From an uncultured bacterium (GTDB lineage: Bacteria; Pseudomonadota; Alphaproteobacteria; Rhodospirillales; Rhodospirillaceae): a stretch of 53,223 nucleotides of DNA. Shown one piece after another: positions 1 through 7,736 of the stretch. Every line of letters starts with the position of its first letter. The stretch's first letter is position 1. The position numbers and the translations under genes were made by a program. Location of the stretch: NCBI GenBank assembly GCA_903888485.1, contig CAISTS010000026.1, forward strand, positions 1 to 53,223, read 5' to 3'. A model generated the notes under the pieces. That model was not told the DNA's origin, ran no database searches, and was given only the letters and a program-made list of their open reading frames with translations.

Positions 1-320
1 AGCCACTCCGTCTCGAAGCGCCCGATATGACTTGCGGATGCCGCCTGCTTTGCCACGGCGTGACCACCAACAATCCAGCGCATGGCCGGATCACGCGCTA
101 AACGGTCGGCGTCATTCACATCCTCGTACCCGGCAAGCCGCTCGAACACCGATTGACGCAATAAGCCCGCCAGAACGTGGTGCGTGTTCTTGCCGCGACG
201 ACCGTCCGAATGCACGGCCCCGGCGAGCGCGGTCAGGCCAAGTGCGTCGTCCAACTCGCGGTAAGCGATGGCAGACTGCGCGTCCGACTTGTGGCGGTCG
301 GTCGCGGCCACAATAAAATG
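1..320 (-). mobile_element. IS1380-like transposase, N-terminal fragment running off the left edge
   Basis: The minus strand is open from a TAG at 321-323 to the window edge. It encodes a segment strongly reminiscent of IS1380-family DDE transposases: RELDDALGL, then GLLRQSVFERLAGYEDVNDA, then RDPAMRWIVGG and GRFETEWL. These are the conserved N-terminal blocks of that family. The DDE catalytic residues would lie beyond position 1. The 5' end looks eroded: only about 19 unrelated codons precede the first conserved block, and the only nearby start is a GTG at 311, whereas intact family members have a longer N-terminus. So this is probably a decayed copy or one cut by an insertion end. No terminal inverted repeat is obvious between 320 and 530. 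Family assignment is from recalled motif patterns. Confidence 0.68.
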
Positions 321-351
321 CTAGCGATGAAATATCCCCAAGTCAGCCAAT

Positions 352-373
352 TGACCTAGCCTGATCTAGGTCA
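352..373. repeat. 22-bp interrupted palindrome (8-bp arms) beside the IS fragment
   Basis: Arms TGACCTAG (352-359) and CTAGGTCA (366-373) are perfect inverted repeats around a 6-base spacer. The element lies just outside the transposase fragment in a 200-base stretch with no gene. It could be an operator or a remnant of an insertion-sequence end. Nothing links it to a specific regulator. Confidence 0.4.
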
Positions 374-529
374 GGAATCATTGGAATATATCAGCGCGCC
401 GAATTTCTCTCCGAACGGAAGGCGGCTCTAGAATCATGGGGCGCATGGCTTGAGGCGTTGATTAAAAGCCGAGCGGAGGCGACCATCGGTATGCGCGATC
501 GACCTTAGGCACCTACGTCCGGGATGCTC

Positions 530-1102
530 TTAAACCAAAGCAGTCCTAGCTCTCCGAAAGAATTGCGTACAAATCGAACATAGTTCTTTCGGACGTCTCA
601 AATTGTGCCCGCCACCCATCATGTCATTCTCGTACATACGCAGCGATTGAGGCTCGCCACGCTTAGGCTTGTCGATTGCGGTCCGCTCCCCGATCTCGCC
701 TTCGCTTGCCTGCAAAGGTTCTCTTACAGAGCCGTCTCTACCAACCCAATAGACGGCGATACCGAGCTTTTTAAGCGCCGCACGAATCTTACGGATTACG
801 GCCTCGTATTCCCCGATGGCTGGTAAAGCGAGTCCAAGGCTCGCGCCCGATTCGCAATGAGAAGCCAGCTTGAACAACCCCGCCTCAACGGATTGACGAC
901 ACTGGTTCGCTGTAAAGCGCTCGCGTTTTGTGGGATTCGCAGCTCCCTCGCCTTTAGCCTCGACAATAAGACGTGCCTCGCCCCGCACGGCATCAATATC
1001 GAAGCCCCGTTGAGTAGTCGAACACATGGAGTGAATGGAATAGCCATTCTCGATTAGAAAGGCGGCAACTGATTCTATTACTTTGTTCTCGTGTAAAATC
1101 AC
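530..1102 (-). CDS. Orphan PD-(D/E)XK nuclease-like protein
   Basis: 190 residues from a GTG start at 1102 with a good GAGGG ribosome site five bases upstream. I do not recognise a named family. The N-terminal half has the layout of the PD-(D/E)XK nuclease fold: an N-terminal helix with Glu10, then GFDIDAV with Asp37, then VEAKG with Glu48 and Lys50, followed by a helix with a Gln (NQCRQSVEAG). This D-x10-ExK spacing is typical of restriction-endonuclease-like and Mrr/VRR-type nucleases. The C-terminal third (after about residue 140) is basic and has CSIC near the end. No methyltransferase or specificity subunit is nearby, so a restriction system is not supported. It sits between an IS fragment and the 3' end of a tRNA, which suggests acquired DNA. 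Function is inferred only. Confidence 0.6.
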   Translation of the reverse strand: MILHENKVIESVAAFLIENGYSIHSMCSTTQRGFDIDAVRGEARLIVEAKGEGAANPTKRERFTANQCRQSVEAGLFKLASHCESGASLGLALPAIGEYEAVIRKIRAALKKLGIAVYWVGRDGSVREPLQASEGEIGERTAIDKPKRGEPQSLRMYENDMMGGGHNLRRPKELCSICTQFFRRARTALV

Positions 1103-1342
1103 AGAAGCCCTCGATCCCGCGGTAGCAGGCCTAATTCAGCAGTTAATCACAGCCGCGTATTTCGTAGCCCAAACGCCCAAGTAGGGCTGAGCTGATAGAA
1201 CCGATCACCTGCGTCGGCGATGCTCAAGCATGCGACGAGTGCGAAATCGCTCCAACTGTTACCTATGTGCTACCTGAACGCCATTTCGGGGCTGGCCCGA
1301 TTCGCTGGCCATCCCGTAAACACATGAAAATGTTATGTAAAT
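1103..1342. other. Non-coding stretch between nuclease-like gene and tRNA-Gly 3' end
   Basis: 240 bases with no convincing reading frame on either strand. It abuts the encoded CCA end of tRNA-Gly, the classic side for integrase-mediated insertion, but I see no second copy of the tRNA 3' end within the window and no integrase gene. Confidence 0.4.
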
Positions 1343-1417
<75 letters not shown>

Positions 1418-1488
1418 TCACATCTGGCGTCTCGCGGGGGGTGTGATAGCTGGGGTTTGCCGGACCCCCTCCCCTCGCGAAGGGCGGG

Positions 1489-1516
1489 ACTATAGCGTTT
1501 TAACGCTCCATTGCAA
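1489..1516 (-). promoter_or_regulatory. Candidate sigma-70 promoter for tRNA-Gly
   Basis: On the minus strand TTGCAA (1511-1516) is followed after 16 bases by TATAGT (1489-1494). Transcription would start near 1482, about 65 bases before the tRNA. The hexamers are close to consensus, but the leader is long for a tRNA promoter. Confidence 0.4.
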
Positions 1517-1712
1517 GGGCCCCGCCGCCTCTTAAAAATGCCCATCCAGCGCCGCTCCAGCCTGTCTTTGCAAGGCCTTGGCGGTTGGGGCACACTCGCC
1601 CGGCTTAAGGGAAAGCCCTTGCCTTTGCTGCTGCCGCGCCACATCTAACCGGGGGCGCGGGGGACGTGCGGACAACCGGGCGGGTGCACTCGCCATGACA
1701 GGACAGGTTTAG

Positions 1713-2627
1713 ATGTTGATCGGACAACCCGGCGCGGGCGGCCCAGCTCCCGCTGCAGACCTTATCAAGGACACCGATACAGCCGGCTTCATGGCCGATG
1801 TCATCGAGGCCTCGGCGCAGACGCCGGTCATCGTCGATTTTTGGGCGCCCTGGTGTGGCCCGTGCAAGCAACTCACGCCGATCATTGAAAAGCTGGTCAA
1901 GCAGTACGCCGGCAAGGTCCGGCTGGTGAAGATCAACGTCGACGAGAACCAGGAGCTGGCGCAGCAGTTCCGCGTCCAGTCGATCCCGGCGGTCTACGCC
2001 TTCAAAGGCGGGCGTCCGGTGGACGGCTTCATGGGCGCGTTGCCCGAAAGCCAGATCAAACAATTCATCGACCGCCTCGCCGGCGGCGGCTCGCCCATCG
2101 ACGAAGCCCTGGCCGAAGCCGAGACGCTGTCCCAGGAAGGACAGCACGACGAAGCGCTCGCGCTCTATCAGGAAATCCTCGCCCAGGATCCGACCCATGT
2201 GAAGGCGCTTGCGGGCGCGCTGCGTACCTATATGGCGCTCGGCCAGGACGACATGGCGCGCCAGGTCATCGAAAAGCTGCCGGCGCAGATCAAAACCTCG
2301 GCGGACATTCAGGGCGTGCAAGCGGCGCTCGATCTCAAGGCGGCGACAGCCAACACCGGCAACGCGGACGAAGTCGCCGCGCTTGAAGCCAAGGTCGCTG
2401 CCGATCCCAAGGACATGCAATCGCGCCTCGATCTCGCCATGGCGCGCTTTGGCGCCGGCAACCGTGAAGGTGCGGTCGACGATCTCCTGGCGATGGTCAA
2501 GGCCGACCGGGCCTGGAACGAACAGGCCGCGCGCCAGCAGTTGGTGAAGTTCTTCGAAGCCTTTGGTCCGGCCGATCCGCTCACCAGATCGGGCCGCCGG
2601 CGGCTTTCGGCGATCCTGTTTTCCTGA
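1713..2627 (+). CDS. cnoX: Thioredoxin-TPR chaperedoxin (CnoX/YbbN family)
   Basis: 304 residues. Residues about 20-125 form a thioredoxin domain with active site WCGPC (Cys48, Cys51) and the cis-proline region SIPAVYAF. The remainder is helical with TPR-like repeats (for example EEG-type repeats QHDEALALYQEILAQDP near residue 148). This is the CnoX layout: holdase activity plus mixed-disulfide protection, with delivery of clients to GroEL or DnaK. The enterobacterial protein has lost the first active-site Cys, whereas this one keeps CGPC, as other alphaproteobacterial copies do, so it may also be an active oxidoreductase. Cytoplasmic. ATG at 1713 follows an AGGACAGG ribosome site. First gene of a compact four-gene operon. 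Confidence 0.93.
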   Translation: MLIGQPGAGGPAPAADLIKDTDTAGFMADVIEASAQTPVIVDFWAPWCGPCKQLTPIIEKLVKQYAGKVRLVKINVDENQELAQQFRVQSIPAVYAFKGGRPVDGFMGALPESQIKQFIDRLAGGGSPIDEALAEAETLSQEGQHDEALALYQEILAQDPTHVKALAGALRTYMALGQDDMARQVIEKLPAQIKTSADIQGVQAALDLKAATANTGNADEVAALEAKVAADPKDMQSRLDLAMARFGAGNREGAVDDLLAMVKADRAWNEQAARQQLVKFFEAFGPADPLTRSGRRRLSAILFS

Positions 2628-2647
2628 AGACCAGCTCCGGGGTGTCC

Positions 2648-3310
2648 ATGCGCAGCCCGATCCAGTCCCGGTTTGAAGACTTGCCGGCCGAGATCGCGAT
2701 CTTTCCGCTGCCCGGCGCGCTGCTTCTGCCTTGGGGCCGGCTGCCGCTCAACATCTTCGAGCCGCGCTATCTCGCCATGACGCTCGATGCGCTGGCGACT
2801 GGGCGTATCTTCGGCATGGTCCAACCCGACGCCGAAAAATCCGTGAAGGGCGCCGAATCTGCGGTCTACGGCATCGGTTGTGCGGGGCGCATCGCTTCCT
2901 TCGAGGAGACCGAGGATGGGCGCCTGCACATCCTGCTCAAGGGGCTTGCGCGCTTTCGCATCGCCAAAGAGATCGAAGGGCGTTCCGGATATCGTCGTGT
3001 ACGCGCGACCTATGACGAGTTCAAAGACGACTTGGAGGCGCCGCCGCGCTTCGTCCTTGAGCGCGAGAAGCTCATGGGCTACCTCAAACCGTACTTCGAA
3101 GCGCAGGCGATGTCGGTGAACGTTGAGATGTTCAAGGGCCTGTCCGACGCCAGCTTGGTGACTTCGCTGTGCATGGTCTGTCCATTCGATCCGCGCGAAA
3201 AGCAGGCCTTGCTCGAGGCGCGCACCATGGACGACCGCGCCGCCGCGCTTGTGAAGCTCCTGCAAATGGGCGTATTCGATACCGGCGCGCCCGATGGCCC
3301 GAAACAATAG
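2648..3310 (+). CDS. Lon-substrate-binding (LON N-terminal) domain protein
   Basis: About 220 residues consisting essentially of one LON substrate-binding domain: IAIFPLPGALLLPWGRLPLN near the start, then FEPRYLAM, GCAGRIASFEE and DGRLHILLKGLARFRI. No AAA+ or protease domain follows, so it is a stand-alone relative of the Lon N-domain; its biochemical role is not established. The C-terminal half is helical (FKGLSDASLVTSLCM). A GTG at 2642 is an in-frame alternative start; ATG at 2648 is preferred as the normal codon. It starts 20 bases after cnoX and ends 9 bases before the Trm112-like gene, so it is co-transcribed. Confidence 0.9.
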   Translation: MRSPIQSRFEDLPAEIAIFPLPGALLLPWGRLPLNIFEPRYLAMTLDALATGRIFGMVQPDAEKSVKGAESAVYGIGCAGRIASFEETEDGRLHILLKGLARFRIAKEIEGRSGYRRVRATYDEFKDDLEAPPRFVLEREKLMGYLKPYFEAQAMSVNVEMFKGLSDASLVTSLCMVCPFDPREKQALLEARTMDDRAAALVKLLQMGVFDTGAPDGPKQ

Positions 3311-3319
3311 GAAAACTGC

Positions 3320-3505
3320 ATGTCCAACGCGGGTGAGATCGATCCGAAGCTTCTGGAAATTCTGGTGTGCCCCTTGACCAAAGGGCCGCTGGACTATGAC
3401 CGCACGGCCCGCGAGCTCGTCAGCAAAAAAGCCGGGCTGGCCTATCCCGTGCGCGATGGTATCCCGATCATGCTGCCGGACGAGGCGCGCCGCCTAGATG
3501 GCTGA
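3320..3505 (+). CDS. Trm112-family small protein
   Basis: 61 residues matching the bacterial Trm112/YcaR family: [17 protein letters not shown] near the N-terminus and [17 protein letters not shown] at the C-terminus. Eukaryotic Trm112 activates several methyltransferases; the bacterial role is mostly unknown. Of the zinc-ligand cysteines found in some members only one (VCPLTKG) is seen here, so metal binding is unlikely. ATG start 9 bases after the LON-domain gene; the end overlaps the next start by 8 bases, indicating translational coupling. Confidence 0.92.
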   Translation: MSNAGEIDPKLLEILVCPLTKGPLDYDRTARELVSKKAGLAYPVRDGIPIMLPDEARRLDG

Positions 3506-3857
3506 GCCGTGGCCGTCGGCGATTGATTACGATCCGGCCGCTCGCATACTCACAGTGACTTTCGAGAATGGCGAGCGCTTCGCGCTCGCGGCGGAATACC
3601 TGCGTGTGGAAAGCCCGTCGGCTGAGGTGCAAGGACACAGTCCATCGCAGCGACAGACCGTGCCCGGCCGTGCGCGCGTCGGCATCATCAACATCGAGCC
3701 TGTTGGTAACTACGCCGTGCGCCTGATCTTCGACGACCTGCACGACACCGGGATCTTTACGTGGCGTTATCTGCACGAACTTGGGCGAGAGCACGGCGAA
3801 CGTTGGCCGCGATATTTGCGAGAGCTCGAAGAACGCGGGCTTTCCCGCGAACCCTAG
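3498..3857 (+). CDS. DUF971 (GBBH-like N-terminal domain) protein
   Basis: 119 residues. The family signature is visible as [20 protein letters not shown] near the N-terminus and [19 protein letters not shown] in the middle, followed by [20 protein letters not shown]971 resembles the N-terminal domain of gamma-butyrobetaine hydroxylase and is often linked to Fe-S cluster or Mrp/ApbC genes, but it has no defined reaction. It overlaps the Trm112-like gene by 8 bases and is the last gene of the operon. The next gene is convergent, 59 bases away, with no clear terminator between them. Confidence 0.9.
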   Translation: MAEPWPSAIDYDPAARILTVTFENGERFALAAEYLRVESPSAEVQGHSPSQRQTVPGRARVGIINIEPVGNYAVRLIFDDLHDTGIFTWRYLHELGREHGERWPRYLRELEERGLSREP

Positions 3858-3916
3858 CGCGCGATAGGGAAAAGTGGGGACCGGTTTTCCTGGCCACCGC
3901 GCGCTACTTATTTGAA

Positions 3917-5170
3917 TCAGCGCATCAGCGCGGGAAGATCGCCGACCGTACCCATGGCATGGCGCATCAAAAGTTTCTTTAGCGGCGGGATGCGATTGAC
4001 AACGCCCAGGCCGACGTCGCGCGCAAGGCGCACGGGGGCGATGTCGTTGGAAAACAGTCTGTTGAGGACGTCGGTCACGCCGGCCATCAGTAAGTTATCG
4101 GCGCGCCGCCAGCGCTGGTAGCGCGCAAGGCCTTCGGGATGCGCGAGATCGAGGCCGAGTTGTTTGGCATCGACGATGATCTCGGTCAGCGCAGCGGCGT
4201 CGCGGAATCCCAAGTTCAAGCCTTGTCCCGCGATGGGGTGAATGCCGTGGGCGGCGTCACCGGCCAGCACCAAACGGCCACGACTGTACGCCGCGGCGAA
4301 CTGCAAACCCAAGGGATGGCTGAAGCGCGGCCCGATCAGGGTGAGCTCACCGAGGAACCCGCCGACGCGTTCTTGAATCTCGGCGAGGAACTGAGGCTCC
4401 CTCAGGGCAAGATAGCCGGCCGCCGCATCGGCGCGCTCGGTCCACACCAGCGACGAACGATGAACGCCGTTCTCATCGGGCAAAGGAAGAATCGCAAAGG
4501 GACCGGCCGGTAGAAAACGTTCGTGGGCGATGCCGTCGTGCGGACGCGCGTGGCCAATGGTCGCGACGATGGCGACTTGCGGATAGGTCCAGCCGGTGAC
4601 GCCGATGCCGGCCAGGGTGCGCAGCTTAGACCCGCGGCCTTCGGCGCTGACCACCAGCGCCGCGCTCACCGTGCGTCCGTCAGTGAGCGTCAGTGTGATG
4701 TCGTCGATGCCCTGGTTCATGTGCGCCACGTCCGTCGGTGCGAGTACGCGCGGCGGCGTTTTCATGCGCGCGATCTCGGCGCCGATGGCGGCGCGCAAGA
4801 TCCGGTTCTCAGCCATGAAGCCCAGCGGCTCGTCGCCCAGCTCGGCATGGTCGTAGTGCAGGAACAAAGGCGCGTCCGCGTCCGAGACACGGATCTCGCG
4901 GATCGGCTCGTTGGCGCCGGCGACGTGGTCCCACAGGCCAATGGCACGCCAGAAGCGCATGCCCGACAGTGCCACGGCTGACGCCCGGCCATCGAAGGTC
5001 GGCGCGACCATGGCGCTGGGCGTCAACCGGTCGAGCGCCACCACGTCCACGCCGTGCCGCGCCAGCGCCACGGCCAAAGTGCCGCCGACCAGACCCGCGC
5101 CGACGATAGCGACCCCGGTTCTGATATGCGTGCCTTCGTTGTGAGGGGCGGCGTTTAAGGCTTTATTCAT
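3917..5170 (-). CDS. UbiH/UbiF/COQ6-family FAD-dependent hydroxylase
   Basis: 417 residues. The N-terminal Rossmann motif GAGLVGGTLAVALARHGVDV, the DG-type motif in the middle (ALVVSAEGRGSKLR) and the C-terminal FAD motif GDAAHGIHPIAGQGLNLGFR define the UbiH/VisC/COQ6 family of flavin mono-oxygenases. These hydroxylate the aromatic ring during ubiquinone synthesis at the membrane, using O2 and NAD(P)H-reduced flavin. Which ring position (C5, C6 or C1) it modifies cannot be told from the sequence; alphaproteobacterial members (UbiL, UbiM) differ in regioselectivity. No other ubi gene is adjacent. The start at 5170 lies 37 bases from the tRNA-Thr promoter on the other strand, so the two are divergent. 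Confidence 0.92.
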   Translation of the reverse strand: MNKALNAAPHNEGTHIRTGVAIVGAGLVGGTLAVALARHGVDVVALDRLTPSAMVAPTFDGRASAVALSGMRFWRAIGLWDHVAGANEPIREIRVSDADAPLFLHYDHAELGDEPLGFMAENRILRAAIGAEIARMKTPPRVLAPTDVAHMNQGIDDITLTLTDGRTVSAALVVSAEGRGSKLRTLAGIGVTGWTYPQVAIVATIGHARPHDGIAHERFLPAGPFAILPLPDENGVHRSSLVWTERADAAAGYLALREPQFLAEIQERVGGFLGELTLIGPRFSHPLGLQFAAAYSRGRLVLAGDAAHGIHPIAGQGLNLGFRDAAALTEIIVDAKQLGLDLAHPEGLARYQRWRRADNLLMAGVTDVLNRLFSNDIAPVRLARDVGLGVVNRIPPLKKLLMRHAMGTVGDLPALMR

Positions 5171-5207
5171 GGGCTAACTATAAGCCAATCAAGCCTTTGC
5201 ACCTATC

Positions 5208-5236
5208 TTGCACAGGGGCGGCGAACCCCTTATGGT
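5208..5236 (+). promoter_or_regulatory. Sigma-70-like promoter of tRNA-Thr
   Basis: TTGCAC (5208-5213), a 17-base spacer and TATGGT (5231-5236), followed by a GC-rich discriminator, place a start near 5243, about 23 bases before the mature tRNA. A short leader and a GC-rich discriminator are typical of stable-RNA promoters. Confidence 0.5.
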
Positions 5237-5265
5237 CCGCCCCCTTAACCAAGACCCCGTCAGGC

Positions 5266-5340
<75 letters not shown>

Positions 5341-5538
5341 TTTTCCCGAGTCACACCAACGAGTTAATGTCTTGGCTGACATTGCGCTGAATTCGCTCCG
5401 CAAAAACGGAAGCAATTCGGAAGCAGTTGGACACTCTGTACACCCGAATATTTCTCTGGCGCAAAACGGCAGGTGTCGCACGCGCCACGCGACGCCCGCC
5501 TGTTACGGACGCCTTACCTGCGCGGCAACAGAAAGTGA

Positions 5539-6096
5539 TTATTGGGGGTAAAGCTTTATGTCGTAGGTGGCGTGCCAAACGCCTTTCTTGTCGCGAGTGA
5601 CGGGCACGATCGGATAGTGGTCCTCAGGGTCTTCCGCCGAGATTTTGCGGGTGCGATCATCAAGGAATGGTTCATCCGCGAAGATCACCTCAAACATGCG
5701 ATCTTTAAAACCATCGGCCGTCACAATGTAGTGAATATGCGCTGGATTGTTGCGGTAGGAGCCTGGCCGCGTTGTATCGAAGCGATAGCTTCCATCGGTT
5801 GCGCTACGAATGGCCCCACGTATCCGAGGATTATGGCTGTCGTTCTTTCCGTCGCGCGAGTAAAGGCCCTCTTTGTCAGCGTGGAAGACGAAAACGGAGA
5901 CTCCCGGCAGCGGCGCCTGCGTATTGCCATTAACAGCTTTTCCGAACACGACGACACGTTCTCCAGGTTCATCTTGGCCGGCTAGCGTGACTGCTGAGGG
6001 CGCACCCCGCGGCGCAATTTGATCAGGCCTAATCGGGTCGGCGTTAGCCACGTTGGTCAGAAGGCAGAGAATGCCGAAAAGTACAGCTGAGCGCAT
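5539..6096 (-). CDS. Exported intradiol ring-cleavage dioxygenase-like protein
   Basis: 185 residues from ATG 6096, chosen because GGGAGGG lies three bases upstream; a TTG 12 bases earlier overlaps that site. Residues 1-19 are a signal peptide (MRSAVLFGILCLLTNVANA). The mature part has the beta-sandwich of intradiol dioxygenases: VFGKAVNGNTQAPLPGV, DGSYRFDTTRPGSY and NPAHIHYIV. The Tyr of RPGSY and both His of AHIH correspond to three of the four ferric-iron ligands. The other Tyr ligand is less certain; the candidate is in EGLYS. Export sets it apart from catechol and protocatechuate dioxygenases, and no aromatic-degradation genes are nearby, so the substrate is unknown. It sits between tRNA-Thr and an unrelated secreted protein. 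Confidence 0.8.
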   Translation of the reverse strand: MRSAVLFGILCLLTNVANADPIRPDQIAPRGAPSAVTLAGQDEPGERVVVFGKAVNGNTQAPLPGVSVFVFHADKEGLYSRDGKNDSHNPRIRGAIRSATDGSYRFDTTRPGSYRNNPAHIHYIVTADGFKDRMFEVIFADEPFLDDRTRKISAEDPEDHYPIVPVTRDKKGVWHATYDIKLYPQ

Positions 6097-6229
6097 ATAC
6101 CCTCCCAATTCCGTTCTTCTTTATAGTAGTAGCACTCGAATCGCCTTCGGAAAACGGTCGAAGGTTGGGGTTGCCCTCAACGAAACTGTACCCGATACGA
6201 TTTTTCCCGGTACAATTCTTCCATTCATC

Positions 6230-6736
6230 ATGAGAACACACCTTCGCGCCCTGAGTTTCGCGCTGTTCGGTCTGGCATCGCCCGCCGAGGCTATGTGTCT
6301 TTATGGGGCGTACCCTGATGGTCTTAACGCCGCGACCACGATCGATCAGGAGTTTTACGATTCCACAGTGGTGGTGCGCGGCACGGTGCTGCGCAGCGAC
6401 CGGAAGACTCTCTCAACCGGCAGCGCGCGCGAGCAGGGGGTTCTGTACCAAGTTCGGTCCGATGAAATATTCAAAGGCCAGGTGCCCTTGCGCTTTGCAT
6501 ACTTCACGGCACTGAGCAGCGATGCCCTTCAACTCGAAGATGGAACTCAATATTTGCTGTTCCTGAACCCTCTGCCCCTCGACGATCCCGATGAGGATGT
6601 GGCGCCTGGCGCCCTCGTGGTGAACTACAGCTGCGGCCAATCGGGACCATGGGCCGACATTCCGCCCGACGGCCGACACTTGTTGCGGCAGTTGTCGGGC
6701 AACGGTCGCGGTGCGAGCGCGCAAGGGGCCAAGTAA
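6230..6736 (+). CDS. Secreted protein of unknown function
   Basis: 168 residues from ATG 6230; the frame is open further upstream, but the signal peptide MRTHLRALSFALFGLASPAEA fixes this start. The mature chain has the pattern VVVRGTVLRSD, YQVRSDEIFKGQVPLRFAYF, GTQYLLFLNPL and VVNYSCGQS. This alternation of strands with a Cys near each end recalls the NTR/TIMP-like beta-barrel in small bacterial secreted proteins, but that is only a resemblance. It is divergent from the dioxygenase-like gene (133 bases between starts) and ends just before a bidirectional terminator. Confidence 0.7.
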   Translation: MRTHLRALSFALFGLASPAEAMCLYGAYPDGLNAATTIDQEFYDSTVVVRGTVLRSDRKTLSTGSAREQGVLYQVRSDEIFKGQVPLRFAYFTALSSDALQLEDGTQYLLFLNPLPLDDPDEDVAPGALVVNYSCGQSGPWADIPPDGRHLLRQLSGNGRGASAQGAK

Positions 6737-6756
6737 CCCGGCACCATGGATCAACA

Positions 6757-6784
6757 AAAAACCCGGGCCTTTCAGCCCGGGTTT
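6757..6784. terminator. Bidirectional rho-independent terminator
   Basis: Stem AAAACCCGGGC (6757-6767) and GCCCGGGTTTT (6774-6784) around a 6-base loop, with an A-run on the left and a T-run on the right. It serves both the secreted-protein gene and the convergent BI-1 gene, whose stop is at 6808. Confidence 0.9.
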
Positions 6785-6807
6785 TGTCTCGCGCCGTAGC
6801 GCGAAGC

Positions 6808-7581
6808 TTAGTTGCGGTTCTGCCCCATGAAGCTCATCAGGAACTGGAACAGGTTGATGAAGTTCAGGTACAGCGCCACCGCGCCCATGACGGCCGAAGG
6901 CGTTTCCATGGTCGAGCCGCGGATCGAGAGGTACTCGCCCTTGATCCGCTGCGTGTCCCAGGCGGTGAGGCCCGCGAAGATGAACACGCCGACGACCGAG
7001 ATCATGAACTGCAGCGCCGAACTCGCGACGAAGATCTGCACGACGCTCGCGATCACGAGGCCGATCAGGCCGATGAACAAGAACGTGCCGAAGCCCGACA
7101 GGTTCTTTTTGGTGGTGTAGCCGAACAGGCTAAGCGCACCGAAAGAGGCTGCCGTAATCAGAAGCACGCGTACGACGCTGATGCCCGTATACCTGAGCAG
7201 GATGACCGACAGGCCCACGCCCATGGTCGTCACGAAGGCCCAGTACAACGCTTGCAGCGTTGTCGTCTTCATCTTGTGTGCGCCGAAGCTCATGGCCAGG
7301 ATCAGGCCGATGGGCGCGAAGACAGCAATCATGCCAAGGCCGGTGTAACCGATGCGGCCGGTTTCGGTGGTCTGGAAGAAGGCGCTCTGCAAGCCGGTGT
7401 TGGCGACAATCAACGCCACGAGGCCCGAGAGAAACAGCCCGGAGCCCATGTAGTTGTAAACGCGCAGCATGTACTGGCGCAGGCCGACGTCCATCGGCGC
7501 CGCGTCGGCGCGATCGAAGGTCGTGTCATAACCGCGGCCCACTGGTGTCCCAAGCGGACGGCGGTCGGTTTCAAGTGCCAT
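6808..7581 (-). CDS. Bax inhibitor-1/YccA family membrane protein
   Basis: 257 residues from ATG 7581 (ribosome site GAGGAAACC directly upstream; the frame is open for 16 more codons but without a site). A short cytosolic N-terminus is followed by about seven hydrophobic segments: YMGSGLFLSGLVALIVANTG, GMIAVFAPIGLILAM, LYWAFVTTMGVGLSVILL, VLLITAASFGALSLFG, FLFIGLIGLVIASVVQIFV, MISVVGVFIFAGLTAW and a C-terminal SAVMGAVALYLNFINLFQFL. This is the BI-1/YccA/YbhL fold, a pH-sensitive calcium leak in the structurally known member and an FtsH modulator in E. coli YccA. Inner membrane. Its physiological role here is not deducible. Confidence 0.94.
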   Translation of the reverse strand: MALETDRRPLGTPVGRGYDTTFDRADAAPMDVGLRQYMLRVYNYMGSGLFLSGLVALIVANTGLQSAFFQTTETGRIGYTGLGMIAVFAPIGLILAMSFGAHKMKTTTLQALYWAFVTTMGVGLSVILLRYTGISVVRVLLITAASFGALSLFGYTTKKNLSGFGTFLFIGLIGLVIASVVQIFVASSALQFMISVVGVFIFAGLTAWDTQRIKGEYLSIRGSTMETPSAVMGAVALYLNFINLFQFLMSFMGQNRN

Positions 7582-7736
7582 GGTTTCCTCGCGATAAAAT
7601 ACCGCCCGCAAAAGCCGATACGGGCACACCGCTATATTGGGTCATGTGGGGGGCTTCGCAACCGAAATCGGACCCTAATCGCACAATCTTAATGCGCCGA
7701 AGGCCCAGAAAACACCTTTGTAACCAATCAGTTACA

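Noticed and set aside
530..1102. Restriction-modification system
   Set aside because: A nuclease-like gene is present but no methyltransferase or specificity gene lies next to it within the window.
5539..6096. Claim that the first iron-ligand Tyr of the dioxygenase-like protein is replaced by His (KNDSH)
   Set aside because: The alignment of that loop is ambiguous by eye; the Tyr in EGLYS may be the true ligand, so the substitution is not supported.
6649..7692. 347-codon plus-strand frame opposite the BI-1 gene
   Set aside because: Arg/Gln/His-rich antisense frame that also crosses a strong terminator at 6757-6784.
7719..7736. TGTAAC - 6 bases - GTTACA inverted repeat just after the ybbP-like stop
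   Set aside because: Only six base pairs, no T-run and far from a promoter; too weak to call a terminator or operator.
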